Below, one piece after another: positions 22,896-35,138 of a stretch of DNA of 64,000 nt. The DNA is taken from contig JARWKL010000011.1 of NCBI GenBank assembly GCA_029961685.1, positions 7,070,501 to 7,134,500 on the forward strand, read 5' to 3'. Both the position numbers and the translations under genes were made by a program. Every line of letters begins with the position of its first letter. The first letter of the stretch is position 1. The DNA is from Aristolochia californica. Its lineage: Eukaryota; Streptophyta; Magnoliopsida; Piperales; Aristolochiaceae. The notes beneath the pieces are model-generated. The model searched no databases, was not told where the DNA came from, and worked only from the letters and a program-made list of their open reading frames with translations.

Positions 22896-23450
22896 GTTAT
22901 TTCTGTTGCACATCTTAAGAGGAAAACTTAACACCATTCTATATACAAGAGGTATCCAGTTCTCTGATCACCTGTTCAAAAAGCTTAATATTAAGACACT
23001 TGGTGTAGCATGTAGGCCTTCCGTTGCCTTTGATGTATGTTTCATAGATTATTGATTTGCAAAGGGCTTGAATTTCGTCTTAAAACCTTCTGTGAGTTGA
23101 GTTTTTATGATTTATGTTACTATCTGTAAAAATATCTGTAGTGCCATGTTGCATATTTGTCGGTGAAAGAAGTTTCATATGTTAGCCAGTAAACCTGATA
23201 AAGTAACAACAAATGTCTGTTAGCTTTTATTCTGTAACCATCACTTCGTCTCAGCTCAACTTTGACCATTCAGAAGTTAAAAGACTGATTGCACCCCCCG
23301 GTCAGTTTTGCCTGATTTGTGATCAAAACCATATGAAGGATTGACTGCAGACTAGTTACAAACGAAGAGAAGGATGAGAGCCACTGTGCTGAAAGTATAT
23401 GCAAGGTCTTAGTCAACATCTATACTAAGACTATTCTTTTCTATTATCTG
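22896..23450 (+). other. Probable 3' UTR and downstream of GluRS; no gene
   Basis: AT-rich sequence follows the stop codon, with several possible poly(A) signals (for example AATAAA-like elements are weak). Nothing else is recognisable to about 24080. Confidence 0.4.
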
Positions 23451-24095
23451 TTAAATTGTATTTGTTAAATTTCATCAGGTGGGTATGTTGGAGAGGAAAA
23501 CATGAGGGAAAAGAGAGAAGTGAGGGAAAGGTAAGAAGTAAGTTGGAAGAGAAACCAGGAAAGAGGATTAACTTACAACATCTCTTCCTCTCGATAATCT
23601 TATTATTAAAGAGAAAAATATTTCTAGTTATAAACTAATTCTACTTTTCTAGTTACCCAATTATGCTTAATTATAACTTGCTAATTAAACATAAAGTGAC
23701 AAAAACACTACTAGGAAACGTGTTTTTGTTTCAGTTTTTTCCTTTAGTTTGGTTCTGTTGTGGGATTTGTTTTGTATGAGAATCATCTTAGATTCCTTGC
23801 AACTTGTCAAATATGATTTGTATGATACTCACCTTAAACTCCGTGATGTGGTAGTTTGTAACTTCAGTATGCAAGAACTTATGGTTAACTTTTTTGGTAT
23901 TCAATCTTCAATTTTTCTTTTTCAATACTTTGGTTCTTCAGTATTCATGTCTCTGTTTTATTTGGATAATTTTTACCATAACTCTGAAATTCTTTATGGC
24001 TAGTTGTATAAAAAGGTTTTCTACCACAAATTTTGATATTTTTCATGGTAAGCTCTATCACCCCCACTTATTCTACTCTTCCCCTCAAGCTGTGA

Positions 24096-24402
24096 GGAAG
24101 GGTGGGCATTGGGTCGAGTTTCACAAGGAATCCGATTCAACCTGACCCGAAAACCATGGGTTTGGGTTTTGGGTTTCACCTCGCGGATCAGGGATAGGGT
24201 GGGAATAAACCCTCGGATGGGTTTTCTGAACCGTGACTCGTGGGGACGAGATGGGGATATAAAACAAGATAGAGATGGGGCGGGGATGGGGCATGGACAA
24301 GGTTGTATAGATGGTGATTGGGTTTCGGAGTCGGGGGTTCAAGGATGGCTTCAGGTTTCTGGGTTTCAGCTAACCCGACCACGACCCGACTAACGCGCAT
24401 CC
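24096..24402. mobile_element. Possible hAT-type miniature element
   Basis: A GC-rich island of about 300 bp that starts AGGGTGGGCATTGGGTCG and ends (reverse complement) TAGGGATGCGCGTTAGTCGG. Inside it has repeated GGGTTTCGG/GGTTTTGGG and CCCGACC motifs on opposite strands at the two ends. This layout is common in hAT-like miniature elements in plants. I could not find a convincing 8-bp target duplication. Confidence 0.4.
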
Positions 24403-24964
24403 CTAGTTGGTAGGTACAAATAGTGATCCCAACTTAAATATATGAAAAAAGACTTTCAATGATCTCCTCTTTCTCCTTCTTAATAGTAGATCATCTCAAG
24501 GTGTCCCTAGAATAAATACTAAAACAGATATGGAGTCTAAAAAAAAAAAAAAGGTAAACAATAGAGAATATGGATGATTTAGAAGAGTCAAAATCCATAC
24601 AATAGATTTTGATCACAAAATAGTGATAAATAATCTCTAAGTAGGGTAATGAAACTCAAAGGATGGTCCTGGACTCAAAATTACCCATATATAGCAAAAC
24701 AAGATGCAACCTAGGAAGCCTAATAAGGGATTGGTCTTAAAAAGTAAAAGAGAATCCGTTGTAAAAAGAGATGGAAGGAAAAAGGTAGATGATATAAAAA
24801 AGTGATGTAGAGAATCAATAACGTAAGTAATAGAAATATGAGAATTTAAATTAATGACCAATGAGAGTGACCACCTTTGAAGCAAAAATAGGGGAAATTA
24901 ATCAACTTAGAAAGACCATGTTTTGTTCATGGCATTTAAAATATTCTCAAAGGAAGTACAACAA

Positions 24965-25370
24965 AAAAACACAAAATATGATCAATCAGATAGAATTTAG
25001 CAAACATGGGTTATAAAGGATCATCGATCAGACCATATAAAGGATAATCGATTTGACCTTAGAAAGGATAATCAATTAGGCAAAATAATGTAGACACGAG
25101 TTATAACATATGATTGGTTAGACAAACTAGGCTCGTTGATTAGAGAAAACACAATAGAGATGACATAAAACATATGATCCATCAATAGACTAGTTGATTA
25201 GAGAAAACACAACATGACTTAAAACATATGATCCATCAATCAAAACACAATAGAAAGGGTCTAAAACATATGATCGTCCAGTATATATAAAGGACGATTG
25301 ATTAGTGCTTATAAAGGATGATCGCTCAAAGTTTATAAAAGACGGTCAATTATATAGAACGCAGTAAAGA
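24965..25370. repeat. GATC-palindrome-rich degenerate repeats
   Basis: Motifs such as GATCATCGATCAGACC, ATATGATCCATCAAT, TATAAAGGATxATCG recur every 30-60 bp. They resemble the motif family of the GATC-rich LTRs at 18260-18600, 38750-39180 and 53750-54150, though the order differs. The block adjoins the left LTR of the next element. Confidence 0.6.
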
Positions 25371-25376
25371 TAGTTT

Positions 25377-25711
25377 TGTTAAATCTCTGGAAATGAGAAA
25401 AAATTTCTAACTTGTTGTAACTTGAGTACATGAGTATCTAATTATAATAGAAGAAACAAGTAGATTCCAATTACAATTAAACTACCCTTATCTTAGTTAC
25501 ACCCAAAGTTAAACATTAAAAGATAAGTCCTAGAATAATTGAACAACTGAATATAAATAAAAGACTAATATAACTAAAACACTTTTAACTGAGATTCTTC
25601 TGTGAGACCTCCTCCTGTGAGACTCCTATAAAACTCCACCATATTAATAATGGCTCTATGAGACTTGTTATTGTGAGAGTCACGTAAGACTTCCATATTT
25701 GCTCTTCAAGT
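25377..25711 (-). repeat. 3' LTR of non-autonomous element
   Basis: Begins TGTTAAATCTCTGG and ends GCTCTTCAAGT, where the terminal CA is mutated. It includes the block TAGATTCCAATTACAATTAAACTACCC shared with its partner (27785-28115), split here only by a few differences. Confidence 0.85.
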
Positions 25712-26684
25712 CTCCCCCTCAAGATGGAGTTTATAACTTCAACTTATAATGAACACGATTCTTTGTCTTCAATCTTGGTCTTCAATCTTCATTGGCTAAT
25801 TTTTTATAAATGTTAAATCTTCATCATTTGTTTTCCCCTTTTTTGAATATTTTGGTCATATAAAAATTACAACAACGTGTGGAACAAAATACCTCTTTCT
25901 TGTACTTCTCCCCCTCAAGCTAGGGATAAAAAAGAAATAGAGACCCAACTTGAACAAAATACAACGTGAGAGAAGAAAATCATTCCTAGTCGTATGATCA
26001 AAAAAGTTATAGTCTAAAACACATTCTGCTCAATTTTAAAGGAAAAAACATGACCCAACTTTAGGGCACAACAAAGTGATTACTCACTTGTAAGGGGTAG
26101 TTCGAACACAAATCACCTCTTGGATGTAGAACAAAAGACTTGAATCTAACTGGATGTTAGACACACTCTTATACTTTTTAGGTAGTGGGTCTAGACATTG
26201 CTCTGAAGTGATGAAAACACAAAGGATAAATTGAAGAAATACAAGAGGAAAACAACTTTAACCGGAAGGAGGCGACTACACAACACTTATATTTCCAAAC
26301 GAATCTAAAATAAAACTTTTTTGTTCTTTTTTTAAAAACAATAAATAGGGAAGACTATAATGGTAGAACTTAGTAAATTCGACCAAGTATAACCTTTTTT
26401 TGGGGGTTGACCACAATTTCTAGAGTTGATAGTGCGTAAGATACATAATCAAGTAATAAAAATGTAAAAGTTGAAAATAACATCGAAGGAAATTTTTTTT
26501 GCATACCTTGAATGAGCACATAATGGAGTGATTTATTTTAGCTAGAAATCTCTGGTTAGAAGAAAATTTTGGCTAAAATACTAGGAGTCTAGGAGCAAAT
26601 GATACTCAATTCACGCCAATGCAGGGATAAATAATAGGAGAGAAAATAGGGAAATTGAGGGATTTTTGGCAGAATTGACCTTTC

Positions 26685-26868
26685 GGGTCTGTTTGGAACC
26701 CCATGGAAAAGAAAATAAAATAAAATGAGAATTTGACCATTATTATTTCAAAAAATAGTTAGTGAAAAATATAATTTGATCATTATCTCATTTTCACTAA
26801 CTAATTTTAGGAATAATAATGGTCAAATTCTCATTTTCTTTTCTTTTCTAGGGGTTCACAACAGGCTC
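26685..26868. mobile_element. Tourist-like MITE (184 bp, near-palindromic)
   Basis: The left arm starts GGGTCTGTTTGGAACCCC and the right arm (reverse complement) GAGCCTGTTGTGAACCCC. Both continue through AAAATGAGAATTTGACCATTATTATT, so the RNA would fold into a long hairpin. Flanking TTC (26682-26684) and TTA (26869-26871) fit a decayed TWA target. The GGGTCTGTTTGG start is the classic PIF/Harbinger-Tourist terminus. It sits inside the non-autonomous LTR element and is therefore younger than it. Confidence 0.8.
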
Positions 26869-27680
26869 TTAGTACTTCTGATATCAATATCTTCCACAAT
26901 ATAGATCAAAATCACAAAAAAAAATGTTTCTTAAGAAAATTAGACTCAAATAGATTTAATTTGATATCTAATTTGACATAAAAAGCTTCGTTATTGAATT
27001 TGTTCTGACCTCGTTATTTTCTTCATGATTTAGCTTTACGGTTGTCAACTCCAATGTGAATATCTCCTTACATATATATCAAATTGACACAAAAAAAAAA
27101 TTTCTTATGAAATAAGAATTCGATACCTTTCACTAAAGAATAACATTTTTTTCATAAAATATACTTATTTTATGAGAAAGAATCTGATAGACTCTGTAAC
27201 CTGGCCGAAATGAATGTGCTTTCTTCGTTGACTAGCATACCATTGAATCTTCCGATATTGATATCTCCCTCTAAAAACCTCAGATTGAGAATTAGTTTAA
27301 TAGGTAATAAAATAAACTTATAGATCTATCTTTTGATATATAATTATCTATATAAAGTCTCATTTTATGGCATAAAATGCCTCGAAAGTTGAAACTTTCT
27401 ACTGCCGCTCAAACTTCTTTTGCAATGTGGCATTTTTGCTTCAAACAATGATTTCTCTTTGTCGAAAACTCTTATTGACAAAATTATTTTTGTGTTGGAA
27501 AGTACACTAGAAAATATTTCCATCAATATTATAATTTGTAATCTGAAAATTTCAGAATAGAAGTGTGAATGCCATGAAAACAACGTGTACTAGGATAGGG
27601 AAAAAATAAAAAAGATAGAACTTGAACATAAACTAGTAGAGATGATAGATTAGAAAAAAAGATCATTATCTTTGTGGGTT

Positions 27681-27818
27681 GACCGAGTCAAATTATAGAA
27701 CCCACTTTGATACCATGTTGAATTTTTGGAAAAGAGAAAAACTTCAATTGACCGAGTCAAATTATAGAACCCACTTTGATACCATGTTGAAGTTTTGGAA
27801 AAGAGAAAAACTTCACTA
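27681..27818. repeat. 69-bp tandem duplication across primer site and LTR edge
   Basis: GACCGAGTCAAATTATAG starts at 27681 and again at 27750. Each copy carries the primer-site complement CTTTGATACCA and about 30 bp of the LTR start. Confidence 0.95.
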
Positions 27819-28115
27819 ACCTATTGTAATTTGAGTACATGAACCTCTATTTATAATAGAGGAAACAAGTAGATTCCAGTTATATTTAAACTACCCTTAT
27901 CCTAGTTATACCCAAAGTTAAACACTAAAAGGTAAGTACTAGAACAATTGAACAACTAAACATAAATAGAAGACTAACATAAAACACCTTTAACTAAGAC
28001 TCTTCCGTGAGACCTCCTTCTATGAGACTCTTATAAAACTCCATATTAATTTTGACTATGTGAGATTTTTTTTTGTGAGAGTCATGTAAGACTCTTCCAT
28101 ATATGCTCTTCAACA
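27785..28115 (-). repeat. 5' LTR of non-autonomous element
   Basis: From TGTTGAAGTTTTGG to GCTCTTCAACA. It contains CCTCTATTTATAATAGAGG near 27844, a perfect short palindrome around the TATA region that also occurs in the other LTR copies of this family. Confidence 0.88.
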
Positions 28116-28481
28116 ATTTTAAATCATATGCTCAATTATTGAGACCTTGACTGATGAATTATACATAAAATTGTAGGAAAAATGAATCTATTATTTTTTG
28201 GATTCCAAAAACTATATGGATGGACTAGAGGAGGTTTCAAAATCTATGAAGTAATAAGAAAAATACTAACATTGCATTTTCACATAATAGAAAGTGTAGA
28301 AATCAACATGGATAGGGGCTCTTAAAGTAGAAGTATAAGGAAACAATCTCACAAATATGGATGTTGACGATTATCAACAAACTTGTAGCACTAGAATACT
28401 CATTTTATGAAACTTTTAGAGAGCTAGAAGACATCCCTCTATGAAGAAGAAACAAGTGAGACTCTTCAATGCTTTCTGGCC

Positions 28482-28917
28482 TAATGGATTTAGGATCCCA
28501 TGATTAAGTCCTCGAGTAGAGGATGAGAAGGAGGAGAGGAAGAAGAAAAGGAGAAGAAAGGAGAGGAAGAAAGAAGAAAAGAGAGAAAGAGAGAGACAGC
28601 TAGAGAGAGATGGATCTTGAGAGAGCTTGGGAGAAGAGAGAAAGGCTAGGGACAAATTTGAGAGAAGAGGGGAGACTTAATGATCTACCCCTTACCTTGA
28701 GCTTCTATTTATAGTTTATGAAGAAAGGTTACAATAACTACAATGCCCTTCAAGCTATAAGCTTTCAAAAGGAAAAGGACATAAGTAGATGTACATCATC
28801 TTACATAATTATACCCTTGTGTCAACCTTATGAGAAGAGCACGTAATTACCCTTTCTACCACCTCCTTGATTTGGGTAAGGTTATTACCTTAATGCCACT
28901 CGAGATGTCTTCCAACA
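28482..28917 (-). repeat. LTR, 'TGTTGGAAGATA' family (3' LTR of Copia element)
   Basis: Right end TCTTCCAACA is followed by CTCCCCCTCGAGC, the polypurine tract of a minus-strand element. A GA-rich block (about 28520-28650) corresponds to the pyrimidine-rich tail of other copies. The left edge is approximate (TGGATTTAGGATCCCATG). Confidence 0.65.
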
Positions 28918-31345
28918 CTCCCCCTCGAGCTGGGGAGAAAACATCTTAGATACCTAGCTTGCAACATTTAGTGATTAAGATTTTAAAAGTGACTAGTTTT
29001 GTAAGAATGTCTGCCACCTACCCTTGTTATGAAACATGACTAAGAGATAAGATAACAACCTGAAATTTCTCTCACATAAAGTGGCAGTCTATCTCGATGT
29101 ATTTTGTCCTCTCATAGAGGACATGATTTGAAGTGATATGAATGGCCACCTGGTTGTCGCAATATAATTCCATAGATGCTCCTTTATAGAATCCCAATTC
29201 AGTAAGAATGGATCTAATCCATAGAAGCTCACTGATTGTGTGTGTCATAGCTCTGTACTCTGCTTCTACACTCGACCTTGCAACAACATTCTATTTTTTT
29301 CTTCTCCATGTAACCAGGTTACCTCCAACTAAGGTACAATACCCTAAAGTGGACTTCCTGTCATCAGGTGATCCAACCCAATCCGCATCTAAGAAATCTT
29401 CTATGTTATAACAACCATGATTCTTATAGAGAAGTCCTTTTTCCTGGAGTTCCTTTTAAATATCTTAGTATCCTCTCCAAGGTTTGCCAATGGGTAAGTT
29501 ATGCTTTGTGCATATACTAACTCACCACACTTACTACATATGATATATCTAGTCTGGTCACCGTGAGGTAAATAAGATTTCCCACAAGCCTTTGATATTT
29601 ACCTATATTAACATCTTCTTCAAAACTTGCACATAACTTTGCATTGGCATCCATAGGAGTATCTACTGATCGACTCCCCATCATCCATGTGTCCTCTAGT
29701 AGACCCAAAACATACTTTATCTAAGATAATATAATCCCATGCTTTGACTAGAATACCTCAATTCCTAGAAAATATTTTAGAAGTCCAAGATCTTTGTTTT
29801 AAATTCTTGGCATATCTTTTCTTTGACATCCTTTATATTGTCCACATCACTACCAATTAAAACGATATCATCCACATAAATTGCTAGTAATACCTTTCCC
29901 TTTAAGGTATTCTTGATAAAAATAGAATGATCTATTGAGCACCGACTGAATCTAAATCGTAACATTGCTTGCCTAAATTTGTCAAACCAAGCCGAGGAAA
30001 CTATTGAAGTCCATATAGAGACTTTCTCAATTTTCATACAGACTCCCCCTCTACCACAAAAGCAGGTGGTTGAAGTATATATATCTCTTCTTTTATGTCC
30101 CCATTCAAAAATACATTTTGACTTCCAATTGAAATACCGGCCAAGGGGAATTAGCAGCTAGAGATAATAAGATGTGTACCAAGTTTAATTTACCATTGGG
30201 GAAATTTTTCCTCATAATCCACTCAGTAACACTAAGTATATCCTTTGGAAACTAGTCAGGCTTTGAGGCGAGCAACCAAACCATCTAGATTGTGTTTGAT
30301 AGTAAAAGCCCATTTATGGCCCACGGGTTTCTTACCAGGTGGAAGAGGAACAAGGGCCCCAAGTCTGAATTTCATATAAGGCATGCATTTCTTCTTTCAT
30401 GGCAGCCTTCCTTACTGGATGTCTCAAAGCATCCTGATAGAATAGTGGAACAAATAAATGCAAAAAATTGACAACATGAAGAAGACAAGCAATGGTGAGA
30501 AACAAAGTTTGAAATAGGATGAAAAGTGGAGGGCTTAGTGCAAGTCTGAAGCTCCTTTTGTAGAGCTATGGGCCGAGTATCTATTTGTGGGCCAAATACA
30601 ATAGGGGGAAGATGGATTTACCTCAGAGGGATTCGTAAACTCCACGATGTTGGCCAAGTTTTTAGGGGGTTGAAGTAGAACCGCATCAAGTGGCACAATA
30701 GGATTCAGAGCTGGCTGAACTAATGAAAGACCCATGGGTGCATTTTTTTAGGAATAAAAAGATGTGTCCTTAAAAAAAGTGACATCCCTAGAGAAAAGTA
30801 ACTTCTGAAGAGAGGGATTATAACATACATAGCCTTTTTGGGTATGAGAGTAACACAAAAATATATACTTAAGTGATCTATGTTCAAGTTTACTCTTTGG
30901 AGGAGTTGTGATATGAATAAAGCATGTGCAACCGAAAACTTTTAAAGGAAGGGAGAAGGACTCTTCATTCTGAAATAATAATGAGTATGGGGATTTATAA
31001 CTATGGACTGAAGAAAGTAGCCTATTAATAAGGTAGAAAGCTGTAAGAATGGTATGAGGCTTGTAAAAATAGGACACCATAATAGAGTAGAGTAAGCCAC
31101 ATGCTACCTCAAGGAGATGTCGATTTTTTCTTTTAGCTACACCATTTTATTGAGGGATGTAGGCACATGATGTTTCATGAATAATGTTATTATCGTGACA
31201 AAAGGACTGAAATTCACTAGATAGGTACTCTTTGACATTATCTAATTGAAACACTTGTATTTGTTTTGCGAACTGAGTGGGCACCATAGCATGAAAGGAT
31301 TTAAATATGGAAAAAAATTTAGACCGTTCTTTCGTAGCAACAACA
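28918..31345 (-). pseudogene. Copia pol remnant: integrase core to RNase H, minus strand
   Basis: Reading leftward from about 31340: integrase core (IQVFQLDNVKEYLSSEF, then NGVAKRKNRHLLEVA after a stop), integrase C-terminal part (LKVFGCTCFIH; frame 31080-30748), a linker (30735-30535), reverse transcriptase with IYVDDIVLIGSD (about 29855-29885), GLLEDTWMMG and YQRLVGNLIYLTVTRLDISY, and RNase H ending near 28940 (ADILTK). The order IN-RT-RH is that of Ty1/Copia. Many frameshifts and stops; gag, protease and the zinc region of integrase are missing, the right side being cut at a junction with a plus-strand copy. Confidence 0.85.
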
Positions 31346-34024
31346 AATCCAGATGTAAAATGGTGTCATAATAGGCTTGGTGATACTTTGATGGCAAATT
31401 TAAAAACATGGTTCCATCACTTTAATCTATTACTCATCTATAATGTGAGTTTTGTGAGCTTGGGAAGCATCATAGGTTTGTGTTTCTTCCTAGGTAAGAT
31501 AAAGTGGCTTCCAAATTATTTTATTTAGTTCATTTTGATGTTTGGGGACTAGTTCATGTATCAAATATTTCATAGTTTAAGTATTTTATGATTTTTGTGG
31601 ATGATTATTCTAGAGTGACTTAACTCTTATTAACGAAGGATAGATCAGAAGTTTTTCCATCTTTGAATCCTTTTGTGCTATGGTTGAAAGTCAATTTAAC
31701 AAGGAAGTTCAAATTTTCAGGTCAGATAATACCAAAGAGTATATCTCTTCAAAGTTTATGTCTTTTTGTAAAAAAAGGGCATTATTCATCAATCCTCTTG
31801 TGCTTAAACATTCCAATGGAATGGTGTATCTAAAAGAAAGAATAGGCACCTTGTTGAGGTTACACAAAACTATTATGTTGTCCATGAATGTTTCTCAATA
31901 TCATTGGCTTCATAATATTCTTACTGCTTGTTTTCTTATTAATCACATGCCTTCTATTATCTTACAAAAGCATACACTATTCACCAGATTATTTAAAAAT
32001 TCATCTCCTTTTTCGTTACCCCTCGTGTGTTTGGATGCATTTTCTTTGTGCTTAATACTTCCAACATCTAAAAATAAATTTAGTCCTAAAGTTTTTAAAT
32101 GTATCTTTCTAGGTTACTCTAAAACTCAACAAAGGTATGTTTGTTATTCTCCATCTACAAGAACAAATTTTATTTTAGTTGACAACACATTTTTAAAGAA
32201 CAACCCTTCTATTCTATTATTTATCATCCTAGGTTTGAGCCTTTATAGGGAAGCCAAGACTTTATTTTCCACCACATCAACCAATTGTACATGATGAGCA
32301 ACCTCCTGAGATCTCCTCTGCCATTGTCGATCACTCTCTTGTGAAGTCCTCTAATGTTCCTGAGGTAAGTTCCTATCTATCCTCTCTTATTGTGTTTGAT
32401 CCACCATATGACACTGGACCTATTACCTTCCATAAGGAGCCCCACTTTTCTTCCTCTCATCCTCTTGCACATTTTTTATCCACTCACAGATTGTCTTTTA
32501 GTCATATAACTTTTTTGGTAGCCTTGTCTTCTTCTAGTATCCCTACCACCTATGAAGAGGTTTCCAATGGTCCAAGGTGGAAAGCTGCCATGGATGAGGA
32601 GATACAAGCTATGTATCACAATAATACTTAGGAATCATCTTTAATTCCATCCACCAAAAAAGCAATGGCGTGCCATTGGGTATTTACTTTAAAATATCAT
32701 CCGGGTGGAACAATTCCTCGGTATAAAGCATGGTTAGCAGCCAAGAAATTTACTCAATCATATGGCAAACTATGATGATACCTTTTCACCAGTGGCTAAA
32801 CTAAATTTATTAGTCTTCTAATATCCCTTATCGCTAATTTTAAATGACAATTTTTTTAGTTCGATGTTAAAATTTTCTTTCTTTGTATTGATTTATCTAA
32901 GAAAGTCTATATGGTTCAAGCACATGGCTATGTGGTTGAGGGGGAGAAAGTATGTTACCTTAGGAAGGCAATTTATGGGCTAAAAAAAATCTCCTTGTTT
33001 TGATAAATTCACCAAGGTTGTGGTACAAGTTGGTTCGAGAAGATGTGAGGGTGATCATTCCATTTCTACTAAAAACACTACACAATGCATGATATTGATG
33101 GTTATTTATGCCAATGATATTATCATCACAGGGAGTGATTCCATAGGCATTCAACAAACAAATTTTGAATAAGGTTTTTTCTTGGTGTAGAAGTTCTTCA
33201 ATTTACTCATGACATTATTTTGTCTCAAAGGAAGTATGTGTTTGATTTACTAAAAGAAACATGGATACTTGGTTTTAAGCTAGTTCATACTCCTATGGAA
33301 TTAAATGTAAAATTATGTGTTAAATTTGGGGATAATGTGATGTTGGAAAATTTTAACAGTTGGTTGGAGAACTAATTTATCTCATAGTTACAACACTAGA
33401 CATCTCTTACTCGGTTAAATTTATTAGTCAATTTATGCATCAACTACGACAACTTCATTGGTTGGCAGTAGGAAAAATCCTTCAGTATTTAAAGCAAAAT
33501 CCAAGTAAATGTTTATTGGATAAGTGTCATTGGCACACCAATATTGAAGGATTTGCATATGCAAATTGGGTTGGTTCATGTAATGATAGGAAGTCTACTT
33601 TCGGTTATTGCACTAAAATAGGTAACTTGGCCATTTGGAGAAGCAAACACAAAGTGTGGTGGCTAGATCTGGTGTTGAATAAGAATATAGGGTCATGACA
33701 CATACATTAAGTGAATTATTGTGGCTTAATTTATAATGGTAGAACTTGTTTTTCCAATAAGCAAGCCCATGCAACTCCATTGTGGCAACCAAGCGGCTAT
33801 TCATATAGCAACCAACCTAGTTTTTCATGAAAGAACACATAACATTTAGAGTGATTGGCATTTTGTTCAGGTGAAGCTACAAGTTGGTGTCATATCTATG
33901 CGGTACATTCCCTCTAGAAATTAGGTTGGACATATCTTCATAAAGGCCATTGAAGCTGGTCCACTTGCTACTACTTGTTCAAAACTTAGTATATTTGATG
34001 TTTTTGCACCTGCTTGAAGGTGAG
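31346..34024 (+). pseudogene. Copia pol remnant: integrase to RNase H, plus strand
   Basis: Begins with the GAG-pre-integrase part (WCHNRLGDTLM). Next comes integrase (FVDDYSRVT, then VESQFNKEVQIFRSDNTKEY), with the frame 31680-32294 covering the core's second half and the LGYSKTQQRYVCYSPS region. Then the linker and N-terminal reverse transcriptase (EVSNGPRWKAAMDEEIQAM at about 32550-32620), a heavily broken reverse transcriptase (VYMVQAHGYV, CYLRKAIYGLK), and RNase H (EGFAYANWVGSCNDRKSTFGYC at about 33545-33625). The tail near 33900-34015 resembles the RNase H end (KLSIFDVFAPA-like). Numerous stops. Followed by its probable 3' LTR. Confidence 0.85.
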
Positions 34025-34329
34025 TCTTGAAGAAGCATTAATGGCATATCTTGTAATTAAGTGGTTTAGTGGCATACATTATACTTACTAAGAGTTTTAT
34101 GTTCGTTTTGCTCTTTAACATGTATTAGGGTTTCTACCCTTTATTGGAATAAGAAGAAAAGGAGAGGGCAAGCTCATACCCGAGCTCTCCTTGAGAAGTC
34201 CTAAATCTCTTTCTATTTGTGTTCCTCTACTTCATCTTCTTCTAAGTTTTTTCTCTTCTTTTTCTTCTCCTTCTTCCTCCTTATTCATCTCAACTCAGCA
34301 CTTTTGATCATGAAACCTTATAAAATGTA
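34025..34329 (+). repeat. Probable 3' LTR of plus-strand Copia remnant
   Basis: Starts TTGAAGAAGCATTAATGGCATATCTTG and matches the LTR at 5317-5611, including TTAGGGTTTCxxACCCTT and the pyrimidine-rich tail. The right edge is approximate. Confidence 0.65.
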
Positions 34330-34804
34330 GGGGTTACAAACTGGTTCATGCTCGCCTAAGTAAGCATGACCTCAACTGGGCAACATGATTCTTGTTGGTC
34401 CACCAATGAGATCCCTAGATGAAACAAAAGCAACCCTTTTTTTTACCAATAATCTATCTCAATAGAAGTCATATAAATTTCTACCACCCTATGGAATGAC
34501 ATTCATACAATTACTAGTAAGTGTAAACACTAAAAGTAGTAATGATAGATTGAGAAGTTATACCAAAAATATAACTTTCACTTTCATGAAATCTATTTTA
34601 TTGAACCTCTTAATACATGGAAATTTAATTGAAAATTTAGTTTTCCATCATATGTAAATTTAAAATTTTTGAGCTTCACAGATTCGGTTGATCTGATTAA
34701 GGCCGGACTTGGGTTTATATGCTTAGCTACAAGTACAAGAAGCAATATGAGGAATAGACACTCTTCTCTTGTCTCCTTTCTAATCCCTTCTTCTATTTTG
34801 TATA
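34330..34804. other. No gene recognised
   Basis: AT-rich sequence between the Copia LTR and the next element; no coding or repeat structure that I can name. Confidence 0.4.
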
Positions 34805-34809
34805 GTCAA

Positions 34810-35126
34810 TGTTGAAGAGCAAATATGGGCGAGTCTTACATTACTCTCACAATAAGAAGTCTTATAGAGCCAAAATTATTATGCAAGTAGGTCTCACAGA
34901 AGATTTTCAATTTAAAGGTATTTTAGTTATGTTAATCTTCTATTTATGTTGAGTTATTTAATTATGTTAGGACTTATCTTTAAGTGTTAGAGTTTGGGTA
35001 TAATTGGGACAAGGGTAGTTTAATTGTAATTTGGACTCTACTAGTTTTCTCTATTATAAATAGGGGTTCATGTACTCTGATTACATCAAGTCAATGAAGT
35101 TTTTCTCCTTTCCATAAATTCAACAT
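34810..35126 (+). repeat. 5' LTR (317 bp)
   Basis: TGTTGAAGAGC...AATTCAACA. It contains CTCTATTATAAATAGGGG near 35050 as a likely TATA region. Partner 37470-37778 differs at a modest number of sites. Confidence 0.92.
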
Positions 35127-35138
35127 GGTATCAAAGCA
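35127..35138 (+). other. tRNA-iMet-like primer-binding site
   Basis: TGGTATCAAAGC immediately after the LTR. Confidence 0.85.

Larger units (their letters stand above)
25377..28115 (-). mobile_element. Non-autonomous LTR retrotransposon (2.7 kb), minus strand
   Basis: LTRs at 25377-25711 and 27785-28115. Next to the right LTR the complement of 27774-27784 reads TGGTATCAAAG (iMet-like primer site). Next to the left LTR is CTCCCCCTC, a polypurine tract on the minus strand. Flanks are AGTTT (25372-25376) and ATTTT (28116-28120), a 4/5 matching target duplication. The 2.07-kb interior has no gag or pol. It contains a hairpin MITE (26685-26868). Same LTR family as the element at 34810-37778. Confidence 0.85.
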
